From positions 93,886-157,885 of the forward strand of contig VBAT01000007.1 of assembly GCA_005884665.1 (NCBI GenBank): a stretch of DNA of 64,000 nt. Direction: 5' to 3'. The translations under genes were made by a program, and so were the position numbers. Each line of letters opens with the position of its first letter. The first letter of the stretch is position 1. Under the pieces are notes generated by a model. That model was given only the letters and a program-made list of their open reading frames with translations. It had not been told where the DNA came from and did no database searches. Origin of the DNA: Bacteroidota bacterium (lineage in GTDB: Bacteria > Bacteroidota > Bacteroidia > Chitinophagales > Chitinophagaceae). Positions 41,957 through 52,200 of this stretch are shown piece after piece.

Positions 41957-42295
41957 ATGGTCAAAACCTTCCACAATCTCTTCTACGTGAAGAAGCCAAA
42001 AAACTATGGAAAAGGGCTCGCCCCGATCTATTTGCGCATCTCTGTTGATGGTAAAAGAACTGAAGTATCTACAGGTCGTGAAACTGATCCCGATAACGAT
42101 TGGATAAGTGATGCCGGTAGGGTTAAAAATCATGGTGAAAAGAACAAGCAATTGAATAAGTATTTGGATTCATTGCAATCGAAGTTATATGATGCTTACC
42201 AGGCATTGATAAGAGAAGATAGAATCATTACTGTTGAAACTTTGAAAAACAAATACACCGGCGTATACCGGGATAATCATTATAAATTCCTCTGA
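41957..42295 (+). pseudogene. Truncated tyrosine recombinase, second element
   Basis: A 112-aa frame with the integrase Arm-binding domain only: GLAPIYLRISVDGKRTEVST, DNDWISDAGRVKNHGEKNKQ and QSKLYDAYQALIREDRIITV; it stops at KYTGVYRDNHYKFL. Core and catalytic domains are missing. It starts 261 bp after the right att copy, the same layout as the 32439 remnant after attL, so a second element was probably inserted in tandem at the same site. Confidence 0.8.
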
Positions 42296-42367
42296 CTTTT
42301 TGCAATCAATTCTTTAAATTTATAAGTCACCTGTTGCGCATACCACTCAATAAACCTCCTATAGCAA

Positions 42368-45028
42368 ATGAAGTTCATTGGCAGACTTTTATTATTCATC
42401 TTGCTGATTATTTCCGGTGTTTGGATCTACAGGTGGTATCAAGCAAACCAACAAAGGAAAAAGGAACTTGAGGAAGAGTGGGTAAGGCAAAGGGAGCTGG
42501 AGAGACAACAACTATTTGATCTTTTCAAAGCCAGGCTTGATAGTGTGAACACGGCAAACAACAATTTCAAAAGACATCTTGATTTAAAGACGGGGTATTT
42601 TACACACTATCAGATGATCTCTTGGAAGAATCAAAACGCAAATCTGTTTGATGAGGTCAAGGGAAAACCTTTTGAAACCATCCGGCTTTTAGAGGAAGAA
42701 GTAAGATCAATAGCGTCGTTTATTAACAACTTCAATAACTCAGAGAGATCACGTGATGAGTTTAATAAGTCTTTTGTAAATGAGGAGCTAAAAACGTACA
42801 GTGATTTCTTCGATCGCATTGAAGGGAGAAAACTTGATGGGCAACAAAGAACTGCAGTTGTAATTGATGATGACAACAGTATTGTAATCGCAGGCGCAGG
42901 TTCCGGCAAGACCACAACTATAGTTGGTAAAGTAAACTATGTTATTGATCGCTATAACGTTGATCCAAAGGAAATTTTACTTATCTCATTTACAAATAAA
43001 TCAGCATCAACACTCGCAGAAAGGATAAACATACCGGGAGTTGAAGCTAAGACATTCCATAAATTTGGTAAAGACATAATCGTTGAAACTGAAGAAAGAC
43101 AACCGAGTATTTTTGATGAAAAACAATTCAACCCGCTACTTAAAAGCTTCTTTACTCAATTAATAACCACCGAGAACTATCTGCATAAGGTCATAAACTA
43201 CTTCACGGATTTCTTAAAACCACGCAAAAGCCAGTCTGATTTTGATAACCAAGGCGATTACATCCAATACATAAAGGACAAAAACTTCCGGACTTACAAC
43301 GTAATAGAGGTTCAGGGAAGGGGCGGCCTAACTTATAATATGGAAGTGGTAAAAAGTATTGAGGAATGTAAAATTGCAAACTTTCTTTTATTCAATGGAC
43401 TAAACTATAAGTATGAATATCCTTATGAGCATAAGACCGCTGATGAGAGATACAGACAGTATAAGCCCGACTTTACAATAATTCAAGGGGACAAGAAGAT
43501 TTGTATAGAACATTTTGGCATTTCGAGAAGTGGCAACGTTCCGGCATGGTTTAAGGGTGATGATACCCGTTCAGCTTCAGAAAAATACCGTGACGATATG
43601 AACTGGAAGAGAGAAACGCATAAAACTAACGGCACGATATTAATTGAAACGTATAGCTATGAAATGAATGAAGACATTCTTTTCACAAATCTCAAAGAAA
43701 ATCTAACATTGGCTGGAATATCCCTCAAGCCAAAATCACCTGAAGAGATATGGGACATAATCAAAAATGCTGCAAAAGAAGAAGTAGACAGTTTCGTCCT
43801 GTTATTTGGAACATTCATAAACCTGATGAAGTCAAATAACTACTCTCTTGGCGATGTAATAAATAAAAACAACAAAACACCAGACAAATTTCTCAAAAAA
43901 AGAAACACCTTGTTTGTTGAAATCATTAAACCGATTGTTGAACGATATGAGAATTATTTAAAAGAAAGAAATGAGATTGACTTCAGCGATATGATCAATA
44001 AAGCCTCGGAATACATCGCTAGTGGAAAACATAAGCGAAAGTTTAGCTATGTCATTATTGATGAGTTCCAGGATATTTCAATTGGCAGATACCAGCTTGT
44101 GAAGGCAATTAAACAGAGTAATCCGTCTTGTAAACTCTTTTGTGTTGGTGATGATTGGCAATCAATCTACCGTTTTAGTGGCAGCGATATTGCGCTTTTT
44201 AAAGAATTCGAAAAATATTTTGGTTTTACTGTTAAATCCAAAATTGAAACTACATATCGTTTTCATGATCCACTTATCAAGCTTTCTAGCGATTTCATTC
44301 AAAAAAATCCTGACCAGGCAAAAAAAGAATTGAAAAGTATATCTGCTACCAAAAACACTCAGTATAAAATTCACTATTCAATTACTGACAGTCAGGATGA
44401 TTCAAACGCCGTGCGAGTCATCTTTGATCAACTAATAAATATTTACAAAGACATTGAAGGCAAAGAGATATTTATTTTAGGCAGATACGGTTTTGACATC
44501 AAACGGATAAAAAATGAAGAGTCGTTATTCAGAATTGATAAACCAAATGAGACCATATATTATAGTATTAGGACAAGAGAAGGGCAAACCAGGCAGCTCA
44601 AAGCTCAATTTATGACGGTCCATAAGGCAAAGGGCCTCGAAGCCGATATTATCGTTATACTCAATTGCAACTCCGGAAAATATGGGTTTCCTTCTGAGAT
44701 GTCGGACGACCAGGTGCTGAACCTATTATTAAGTGAGTCGGATCAATTTGAAAATGGCGAGGAAAGACGTTTATTCTATGTAGCCATGACGAGGGCAAAG
44801 GAAATTGTCTACTTTATTGCTGATAGTTCTTTCAAATCAAAATTCATTTTGGAATTAGAACTGGAAAGCGGCCAATCCCCAAATAAAAAATGCCCTTCTT
44901 GTAAAACCGCGGACATTGTTTTGAGAAGATCCGGGACTGCAAAGAATGGCAATGCATATAAATTCTATGGATGTTCAAACTATTTATACGGCTGTGAATA
45001 CACCGCAACAGAATGGATAAATAATTAA
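42368..45028 (+). CDS. UvrD/helicase IV-like DNA helicase with nuclease-like insert and C4 zinc finger
   Basis: An 886-aa protein. It opens with a membrane-like helix (FIGRLLLFILLIISGVWIY) and a coiled, charged stretch (residues 30-60). Superfamily 1 helicase motifs follow: Walker A AGAGSGKTTT near residue 176, motif Ia ISFTNKSA, motif II VIIDEFQD near residue 562, motif III GDDWQSIYRFSGSD, motif V MTVHKAKGLEADII and motif VI FYVAMTRAKE. Between Ia and II there is a PD-(D/E)xK-like segment, YRQYKPDFTIIQGDKKICIE near residue 366, as in helicase IV relatives. The last 50 residues form a topoisomerase-type C4 zinc finger (KCPSCKTAD...YGCSNYLYGCEY). It likely unwinds DNA in repair or in defence against foreign DNA; its position in an island favours the latter. 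Confidence 0.85.
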   Translation: MKFIGRLLLFILLIISGVWIYRWYQANQQRKKELEEEWVRQRELERQQLFDLFKARLDSVNTANNNFKRHLDLKTGYFTHYQMISWKNQNANLFDEVKGKPFETIRLLEEEVRSIASFINNFNNSERSRDEFNKSFVNEELKTYSDFFDRIEGRKLDGQQRTAVVIDDDNSIVIAGAGSGKTTTIVGKVNYVIDRYNVDPKEILLISFTNKSASTLAERINIPGVEAKTFHKFGKDIIVETEERQPSIFDEKQFNPLLKSFFTQLITTENYLHKVINYFTDFLKPRKSQSDFDNQGDYIQYIKDKNFRTYNVIEVQGRGGLTYNMEVVKSIEECKIANFLLFNGLNYKYEYPYEHKTADERYRQYKPDFTIIQGDKKICIEHFGISRSGNVPAWFKGDDTRSASEKYRDDMNWKRETHKTNGTILIETYSYEMNEDILFTNLKENLTLAGISLKPKSPEEIWDIIKNAAKEEVDSFVLLFGTFINLMKSNNYSLGDVINKNNKTPDKFLKKRNTLFVEIIKPIVERYENYLKERNEIDFSDMINKASEYIASGKHKRKFSYVIIDEFQDISIGRYQLVKAIKQSNPSCKLFCVGDDWQSIYRFSGSDIALFKEFEKYFGFTVKSKIETTYRFHDPLIKLSSDFIQKNPDQAKKELKSISATKNTQYKIHYSITDSQDDSNAVRVIFDQLINIYKDIEGKEIFILGRYGFDIKRIKNEESLFRIDKPNETIYYSIRTREGQTRQLKAQFMTVHKAKGLEADIIVILNCNSGKYGFPSEMSDDQVLNLLLSESDQFENGEERRLFYVAMTRAKEIVYFIADSSFKSKFILELELESGQSPNKKCPSCKTADIVLRRSGTAKNGNAYKFYGCSNYLYGCEYTATEWINN

Positions 45029-45389
45029 CGACAAATACGGCTGCAACAGGGCCTTGAAGATTTCCGACTGCATCGAAATTCAATGCAGCATGATTCTCCT
45101 CGGCCAGGCAAAACCATTGCAAATGTTCTTACCATTTATGTATGACATAAAATCCGATGAAACATTTTTTTACAAAGTAATAATTACAAAAGGCAAATTA
45201 CTCCAAGGTTAATCCTTAGGGTATTGGTGTCAAGACCACACCTCGATACACGTTGATGTGAAAAGCCATATTTTTGTCTGAAGCTCTCAGCGAATCATTA
45301 GATTTCTTCGATCGCTATATGTAATAGAGCGGATGGCGTTCCGTAATACCTTGAGTTGAGTGAAAGTCTACAAAAGCAAGTCTTCTTAA
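45029..45389. other. Intergenic region between helicase and TPR genes
   Basis: No gene is seen. It contains AAATTCAATGCAGCATG at 45076-45092, repeated exactly at 47305-47321 on the other side of the TPR gene. A TATTTTTG box at 45269-45276 resembles a Bacteroidota -7 element but has no matching TTTG at 19 bp. The left end (TAACGACAAATACGGCTGCA) resembles the starts of attC-like elements B and C, but a matching right end was not found. Confidence 0.5.
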
Positions 45390-47291
45390 ATGATACTCGG
45401 AAAGATGAAACCACTATATCAAAAAATCATCGAAATTATTATTGCAGCGGCAGCCGTCTTTACGGGAGGGCTGGCATTATATGATTCAGTAACTAAAGCC
45501 TTCGGTCTTATCACCTTTAGAATTGCCATTGGAATAACCCTAACAACTGCTATGTTATATTTGGGTTTAATGTTTTTATTTTCAAAGCATAAAGTTAGGT
45601 GGGTCACTAAATCTGGGGTTGGATTGAAATTAAAATCAGTTGGGAAAAAGACTAGTTATTCTTTTATGACGGCAGTTATTATCGTTTGGATAGCTGCCAG
45701 TATCAACTATTTCAAACAAAAGGCAAATGCACAGATAGTACCTTCCGTATCGACAAAAGTGACCCGCCCAATATTTTCTGCCCGTGATCGCAGATTTAAA
45801 GTATTAATCATGCCCTTTGAAAAATTTTGCGAATATGATGGTGGGAGCTATGATATTGGAAGGGTTATACATAAAAGACTAATCTCGTTGTGCAATGAAG
45901 ATTCATTAGATATGCAGGTAGAGTATTTGAATGACTCAAGTTTTTTGTCAAAGCTGGATGCGGAATTAGCGGACTCGGTAATGAAGCATTACGGAGCGGA
46001 TCAAATCATTTATGGATTCTATTCTCTCAAGCAATGTGAAGCGGGAGATAGTGCTAAGATTTGCTTCAATTATCGTATGGATCCGAAGAAATGGAGCGTC
46101 GATCTTAATGACTCTAAAAGTAATTATAAAATTGCCAGCTTTGGAGGCATCGAGTCATTATATAAGGGCACCGGACAGGAAGACATTGATTTTATTATTT
46201 ATAGCATAGCTGGCATTTCAGAGTTATATAAGCATAACTATCTAACTGCTATAAAAAGATTTAAGAAAATTCCTCACTTTCAGGAAAATGAATCCATCAC
46301 CCTTAACATAGCTGTTTGTTATAATGCCTTACATGATTATAAAAACTCATCGATTTTTATTGAGCAGACCCTGAAATTGCAACCTTGCAATACCGAGGCG
46401 CTCTGGGGGAAATCATACATACTTTTTCGCCAAAGAAAATATTCGGCTATCGAAAAGGTATGTAGTGAGTCACTAAAATGTTCGCCATTGAATTCTAAAA
46501 CATGGGCCGGATTAGCTGCTTGCCATTTCGCACAAAATAAATACCAGGAGGGTTTTAGGGAAATTGCTAAATCTATATCAATCGATTCTAATACTGGGCA
46601 GGCATGGTATACTTTGGGCAATTATTATTATCAAAGAAAAAGCTTCGATAGCGCAAAGATGATGTTTAAAAGAGCGACGATTATTGAATCAAACGCTGCG
46701 ATATATTGGCATGAATTGGGCGTAGCTTTTTCGCAATTAGATAGCCTTACTGATGCAATCCAATGTGCTCTGAAAGCTCACGATTTAGAGCCCAATTATG
46801 AACTTAGCCTTTTTTTGTTGGGAAAACTTTGTTTCCAATCAGGAGACTATCAATCTTCGAAACAATATTATGAACAAGGGCTTGCAATTGATTCACTTGA
46901 AGACGAGGCTTGGATAGCTTTAGGGACGACCAACGCCTTTGGCCTTCAAAATAGTAATGACGCAATAATTAATTACGAAAAGGCGATTAAATTAAACCCG
47001 CGATATTATTTGCCCTATATGAATTTAGGCGTGGTATATTTGAATCTTAGGAATAATGTGCCCTTAGCAACAAATTATTTTAAGAAGGCTTTATCCCTCA
47101 ATCCCGGTGATCCCCAGGCTAATTTTAATATGGCCTGCGTCTATAGTATTTCGAAGAATAAAAATAAGGCTCTTTTTCACTTATCTAAGGCAATTGCCAC
47201 TGACGAAAATCTTAAGGCTCGAGCATATTCCGGCAATGATTTTGTTTGGCTACGGTCCGATGCTGATTTTATGAAACTCACTCAGAAATAA
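45390..47291 (+). CDS. Membrane-anchored TPR-repeat protein
   Basis: A 633-aa protein; MKPLY at 45405 is an alternative start. Three hydrophobic helices lie within the first 115 residues (IIEIIIAAAAVFTGGLAL, LITFRIAIGITLTTAMLYLG, FMTAVIIVWIAASINYF). Residues about 140-290 form a mixed alpha/beta domain (FKVLIMPFEKFCEYDGGSYD...) reminiscent of the FlgO/TolB-N-like domain found before TPRs in regulator proteins. Residues about 300-610 hold eight or nine TPR units (AWYTLGNYYYQRKSFDSAKM, AWIALGTTNAFGLQNSNDAI, PYMNLGVVYLNLRNNVPLAT). It should scaffold protein contacts at the inner membrane. It is flanked by a 17-bp direct repeat. Role unknown. Confidence 0.75.
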   Translation: MILGKMKPLYQKIIEIIIAAAAVFTGGLALYDSVTKAFGLITFRIAIGITLTTAMLYLGLMFLFSKHKVRWVTKSGVGLKLKSVGKKTSYSFMTAVIIVWIAASINYFKQKANAQIVPSVSTKVTRPIFSARDRRFKVLIMPFEKFCEYDGGSYDIGRVIHKRLISLCNEDSLDMQVEYLNDSSFLSKLDAELADSVMKHYGADQIIYGFYSLKQCEAGDSAKICFNYRMDPKKWSVDLNDSKSNYKIASFGGIESLYKGTGQEDIDFIIYSIAGISELYKHNYLTAIKRFKKIPHFQENESITLNIAVCYNALHDYKNSSIFIEQTLKLQPCNTEALWGKSYILFRQRKYSAIEKVCSESLKCSPLNSKTWAGLAACHFAQNKYQEGFREIAKSISIDSNTGQAWYTLGNYYYQRKSFDSAKMMFKRATIIESNAAIYWHELGVAFSQLDSLTDAIQCALKAHDLEPNYELSLFLLGKLCFQSGDYQSSKQYYEQGLAIDSLEDEAWIALGTTNAFGLQNSNDAIINYEKAIKLNPRYYLPYMNLGVVYLNLRNNVPLATNYFKKALSLNPGDPQANFNMACVYSISKNKNKALFHLSKAIATDENLKARAYSGNDFVWLRSDADFMKLTQK

Positions 47292-47457
47292 TTCCTCTGA
47301 ATCAAAATTCAATGCAGCATGGTAGCGGAAAAATGAAATTGATAGCCATTTGCCAAATCCGGCATTACCGTATATTAGTGTTAAACCACAATATGAATTT
47401 GCAGGATTATCAGTCGTTAATCAAAGAGATAAACTTCAATGAATAAAATTTAACCAT

Positions 47458-48993
47458 ATGATTTGTGGAGTAATGAAGAATATGAAAAATCTGATCGCTA
47501 TAGCCCTGGTCATTGCCAGTAATGCGGTGAAAAGTCAGAATAGTCAACCAGTAATCTATAGCGAGCCGCATCGTCCCCAAATTCATTTTTCCCCTTTACA
47601 AAAATGGATGAATGATCCAAACGGAATGGTTTTTTACAATCATCAATATCATTTGTTTTACCAGGATTATCCTGACAGTACAATATGGGGTCCGATGCAT
47701 TGGGGACACGCTACCAGTAAAGACCTCGTGCATTGGAAACATCATCCGATAGCTCTATACCCCGATAGCCTTGGTTATATTTTTTCAGGAAGTGCAGTGG
47801 TGGACTACAATAATACTTCAGGCTTTGGAAAGAATGGAGAAATCCCTCTCGTCGCAATTTTTACACAGCATAACTCCAAAGCTCAAAAGGAAGGCAAGAT
47901 TGATTTTCAAAACCAAAGTATTGCCTACAGCCTTGATGATGGAATGACATGGACCAAGTATTCAGATAATCCTGTTCTTAAAAATCCCGGTATAATGGAT
48001 TTTCGTGATCCAAAAGTGATGTGGTATGAAAGAGAGAAAAAATGGATCATGACGTTAGCTACGTATGACCGAGTTACTTTCTTTTCATCAAAAGATCTCA
48101 AAGGTTGGACAAAGGAAAGTGAATTTGGTAAAGAAGTTGGGGCACACGGAGGAGTTTGGGAATGCCCTGATCTATTCACTTTGAATTACCAGAATAAAAA
48201 GATCTGGATTCTTTTGGTCAGTATAAATCCTGGTGGGCCAAATAAAGGATCTGCCACCCAATATTTCACCGGTGAGTTTGACGGGAAAAAGTTTATCCCT
48301 TTACAAACCGACACTCGATGGATAGACTATGGCCCCGACGATTATGCCGGCGTTACCTGGTTTAATACGAGTGAGAGGAAAATCTTTCTGGGCTGGATGA
48401 GCAACTGGCAATATGCTACCAGGGTACCGACTGAAAAATGGCGTAGTGCGATGACTATACCGAGAGACTTAGGGCTTGAAAAAATAGGAGATAAATATTT
48501 TATTACATCTCAGCCTGTTCATGAAATGTCTGTGATAGATGACAGGCGGGCAGAGTTGAAAAAGATTACGACATCAAACAAAGAGATCGCAAAGTGGGCC
48601 GGGAAGCTTAGCGGTCCTGCGAGGTTAAGACTAGCTTCAGATAAAATAGAATCATTTTCTATAACACTTTCAAGCGAAATTGGAGAACAAATCGTGGTAG
48701 GATATGATAAAGCAGCTAATAACTATTATATCGATCGCACAAATTCTGGCAAAGTCTCTTTTGAAAAGGGATTTGCCGGAATACATACTGTACCGCGTTT
48801 ATCCGATAAAGCTGGTTTTGACATGGTACTTGTCATTGACAACGCATCAATTGAATTATTTGCTGATAACGGGCTCTCAGTGATGACGGAAGTCTTTTTT
48901 CCTAATTCTTTGTTCTCAGCAATTAACATCCAATCCACTAGAGACTTTAGGATTAACTCGCTGACATATTTTAAGTTGAAAAGTATCTGGTAA
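47458..48993 (+). CDS. Glycoside hydrolase family 32 (fructan beta-fructosidase/levanase type)
   Basis: A 511-aa exported enzyme; several Met codons (47458, 47473, 47482) could start it, and MKNLIAIALVIASNAVKSQ forms the signal. The five-blade propeller has the GH32 catalytic set: nucleophile Asp in WMNDPNG (D53), FRDPK (D184) as the transition-state stabiliser, and acid/base Glu in ECPDL (E235). The C-terminal beta sandwich (about 365-511) includes VIDNASIELFADNGLSVMTE. It hydrolyses terminal fructose from levan, inulin or sucrose in the periplasm or outside. No SusCD pair or fructokinase is beside it. Confidence 0.93.
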   Translation: MICGVMKNMKNLIAIALVIASNAVKSQNSQPVIYSEPHRPQIHFSPLQKWMNDPNGMVFYNHQYHLFYQDYPDSTIWGPMHWGHATSKDLVHWKHHPIALYPDSLGYIFSGSAVVDYNNTSGFGKNGEIPLVAIFTQHNSKAQKEGKIDFQNQSIAYSLDDGMTWTKYSDNPVLKNPGIMDFRDPKVMWYEREKKWIMTLATYDRVTFFSSKDLKGWTKESEFGKEVGAHGGVWECPDLFTLNYQNKKIWILLVSINPGGPNKGSATQYFTGEFDGKKFIPLQTDTRWIDYGPDDYAGVTWFNTSERKIFLGWMSNWQYATRVPTEKWRSAMTIPRDLGLEKIGDKYFITSQPVHEMSVIDDRRAELKKITTSNKEIAKWAGKLSGPARLRLASDKIESFSITLSSEIGEQIVVGYDKAANNYYIDRTNSGKVSFEKGFAGIHTVPRLSDKAGFDMVLVIDNASIELFADNGLSVMTEVFFPNSLFSAINIQSTRDFRINSLTYFKLKSIW

Positions 48994-49193
48994 TAATTGT
49001 TGGTGCATTGCCTAATCCTGTTGAGACACCTGCGATAAAAGTTGTCTTCATTTTTAATTTTTTGAAATTGAGGTACAAACATCATGGGCTTGTTGAATGT
49101 ATCCACTATAAATTAGAATTAGATCCGCAGATAATTGAGATTTACAAAATCATCCCCATATCCATTCCTGTTAATAACATTGATAAATTGAAA

Positions 49194-49223
49194 AAAGGGC
49201 CATCCTTATTCGGACAGCCCTTT
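49194..49223 (-). terminator. Rho-independent terminator of the 1758-aa gene
   Basis: On the minus strand AAAGGGC (49223-49217) pairs with GCCCTTT (49200-49194) and the stem runs into six T. It lies 19 nt past the stop at 49242. Confidence 0.75.
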
Positions 49224-49241
49224 GGTAGTATATCGGGTTTG

Positions 49242-52200
49242 TTATTTTATATTGATCAACTTGCCTGTAGTTTCCTGATCTCCGACATTAAGTTTATAGA
49301 TCATGCTCACGCGCTGGGATCCGGGGACCGCATAGTCAACATTGATCGTTTCGCCGGCATTAATTTTACCAATGTCAATTGTTTTGATCTTTGCACCCCG
49401 CAGGTCGTATAAATGCAATGTGCCTCTCCCGGATTGCTCCGACGTAATCGAAAACCTTATTTGATCACTAAACGGATTAGGATAAGCCATCACTTCGAGC
49501 CTGTTCGAGTCCGCGAGCAAACCTTCAACCGGCAAACTGATGCGACCCGAAGCACCCGTTATTGTACAACCACCATCACCCGTCCGTGCCACTACAGAAT
49601 ACATTCCTGGTGCATCCAATGTTCCAAAGCTGATATTGCCTCCATTACCTTGCACAGCAGAACCCACGTTAAAGCCATCACGCATCAATTGATAAGTAAC
49701 GCCGCGCCAGGAATCAGTCATGGTGACCACAATACGGTTGGTAAAGCCAGGCACACGTCTCCCAACCAGTCGCCCGATTACTGCGGATCCGAAAACGGTT
49801 ATTGAACCCAGTGCTGTACCTGTACAGCCATTAGCTTGTACAACGGTGTAGGTGACTGGATAGTTGCCAACTGGAATGCCGGTTGAATTAAAAGTCGAAT
49901 TGTTGTTATTAATACCGGCCTGGACCTGGGCATTTGTACTTGCCCATGCGCCACCGGCAGGAGTTCCTGTTAATGTAATGACTGAATTCGGGCAGGCAAT
50001 AAAGTTACCAGTACTAACAGCTAAAGCTGTTGAAGTAACGGTCAATTGGCAAGTTGTCGTACAGCTACCATATGACACGGTTGCACCTACAATAAAGGTA
50101 CCGGGGCCTACCGCTTTTACCGCAACTGTCGCTGCAGAAGAACTGCCGACAATTGTACAATTATCTCCCTGGACGCTCCATTGAATATTGGTTGCACCAG
50201 CACCGGTTTGCACAGTGTATGTATTGCTTGTACCCATGCACACACTCGTCGGTCCGGTAACTGAGCATGGTACCGGCTCATTTTGTGTTATGGTCACTCC
50301 CCCAAATGGGTTCACACATCCGGTTGTTGTATTAGTAGCTACGATTTGATAATAACCTTGCGGAATGTTTGTAAATAGAAGGTTAGTTCCGGCGGCGCCT
50401 GATTGAGCAGAACCAACAATGGCACCACCGACCACGCGGACCTGGTAGGAAACACCGGCCTGGATATTCAGAACACCAATGCCGCCCGACCCGCCGGGAC
50501 AGTAGTCATAGGCGACCAAATTGAGGGGAATTGGTACGGGAAGTACAGCTATTATCATTGAACCTGTTACTTCACAACCATTGACTGTAGCTGCGAAGTT
50601 TATAGTATAGTTCGTTTGCGTCGTAACTGAAGGCGCCGTGAATACTGTACCAGTGACACCGATACCGCTCCATAGTACATTAGTTACGGAAGTTCCTGCA
50701 GGGAAACTTGCACTTAGCAGGGCTGCGGTACCGGAACAAAGAGGTCCTATAGTTGTAAAGTTTGGCGCTGGAGCTGCTGCAACGTTGATAGTAATTGAAC
50801 CGGTTACCAGGCAACCATTGACAGTCGCACTGAAGGTCACCACATATGTTCCCAAAGCTGACGGCGCTGTAAATGTAGTTCCGCTAACCCCTTCGCCACT
50901 CCAGACCACATTAGTTACTGTGGTACCGTCAGGAAATGTCGCACTCAGGGTCCTTGTTGCACCTGGGCACAACGTACCAATTGAGCCAAAAACCGGAGCT
51001 GGGACAGTTGCCACCGTGATGGTCCTGCTCGCGGTAATTGAACAGCCATTCACTGTTGCACTAAAATCTACTGTATAGTTACCACCAGCTGATGGCGCTG
51101 TGAAAATAGTTCCACTTACACCGGTACCGCTCCACGCAATATTGGCTACCGTGGTTCCTGCCGGAAAAGTCGCTGTTAACGTGGCCGTAGTACCCGGGCA
51201 CAAAGTACCTATCGCACCAAAGGTTGGAGCTGGCACATTGGCTACGACAATTGTGAGAGTTGTTGTAAACGGACAACCATTTACCGTTGCGCTGAAGGTA
51301 ACGACATAGTTGCCGCCCGCAGTCGGAGCTGTAAACGTTGAACCGCTGACACCGGTACCGGTCCACGATACGTCGGTAACGGTGGTTCCAACGGGAAATG
51401 TGGCCGACAATGTAACTGTCGAACCGGGGCAAAGTGTACCAGTTGGACCGAATGTAGGTGTTGGTATAGTAGCCGGCGTGACGGAGATCGGTCCAATGAT
51501 CGCCGAACACGCAACGCATGTATTTTGTGATATAGCAGTCGCAACAGCTATCACGCTATAAGATCCCGCGATTGTTTGGGTACCAAAGCTTATAGCGCTT
51601 CCTGTTCCGGCAACCGGGGAACCGACATTAATACCGTTACCCACCAATTGGTAACTCACTCCTACCTGGGAACCATTAAGTGACAGTACAAAACTTCCTC
51701 CTCCACCTGCACATAAGCCACCACTGGTAACCTGCAGTGTAAAGTTGCTCGCGGGTGCAGTGACAACTGTAATGCCGAATGAGCCTGTGACGGCGCAACC
51801 GTTGACAGTAGCTGCAAAGTTTACAGTATATACGCCAGCGGCAGCGGGTGCCGTAAATGTAGTTCCATTAACACCTGTACCACTCCATACAATATTAGTA
51901 ACCGTAGTGCCTGCAGGGAATGTTGCAGACAACAGGGCTGTAGCGCCAGGACACAATGCGCCGATTGTACCAAAGACGGGTGCGGGTGCATTGGCCACAG
52001 TTAATGTACGGGTTGCCGTTAACGGACAACCATTCACAGTTGCACTAAAGGTTACTGTATAATTGCCGGGTGCTGCCGGAGCTGTAAACGTTGTACCACT
52101 TACACCTGTACCTGACCAGGTAATTCCAGTGACTGTTGTGCCAGGAGGAAATGTTGCGCTCAAAGTAGCTGTCGTGCCTGGACATAGTGTACCAGGGGTA

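Noticed and set aside
45029..45130. Possible fourth attC-like element after the helicase
   Set aside because: The left end (TAACGACAAATACGGCTGCA) resembles elements B and C, but no inverted right end ending in GTTA could be placed.
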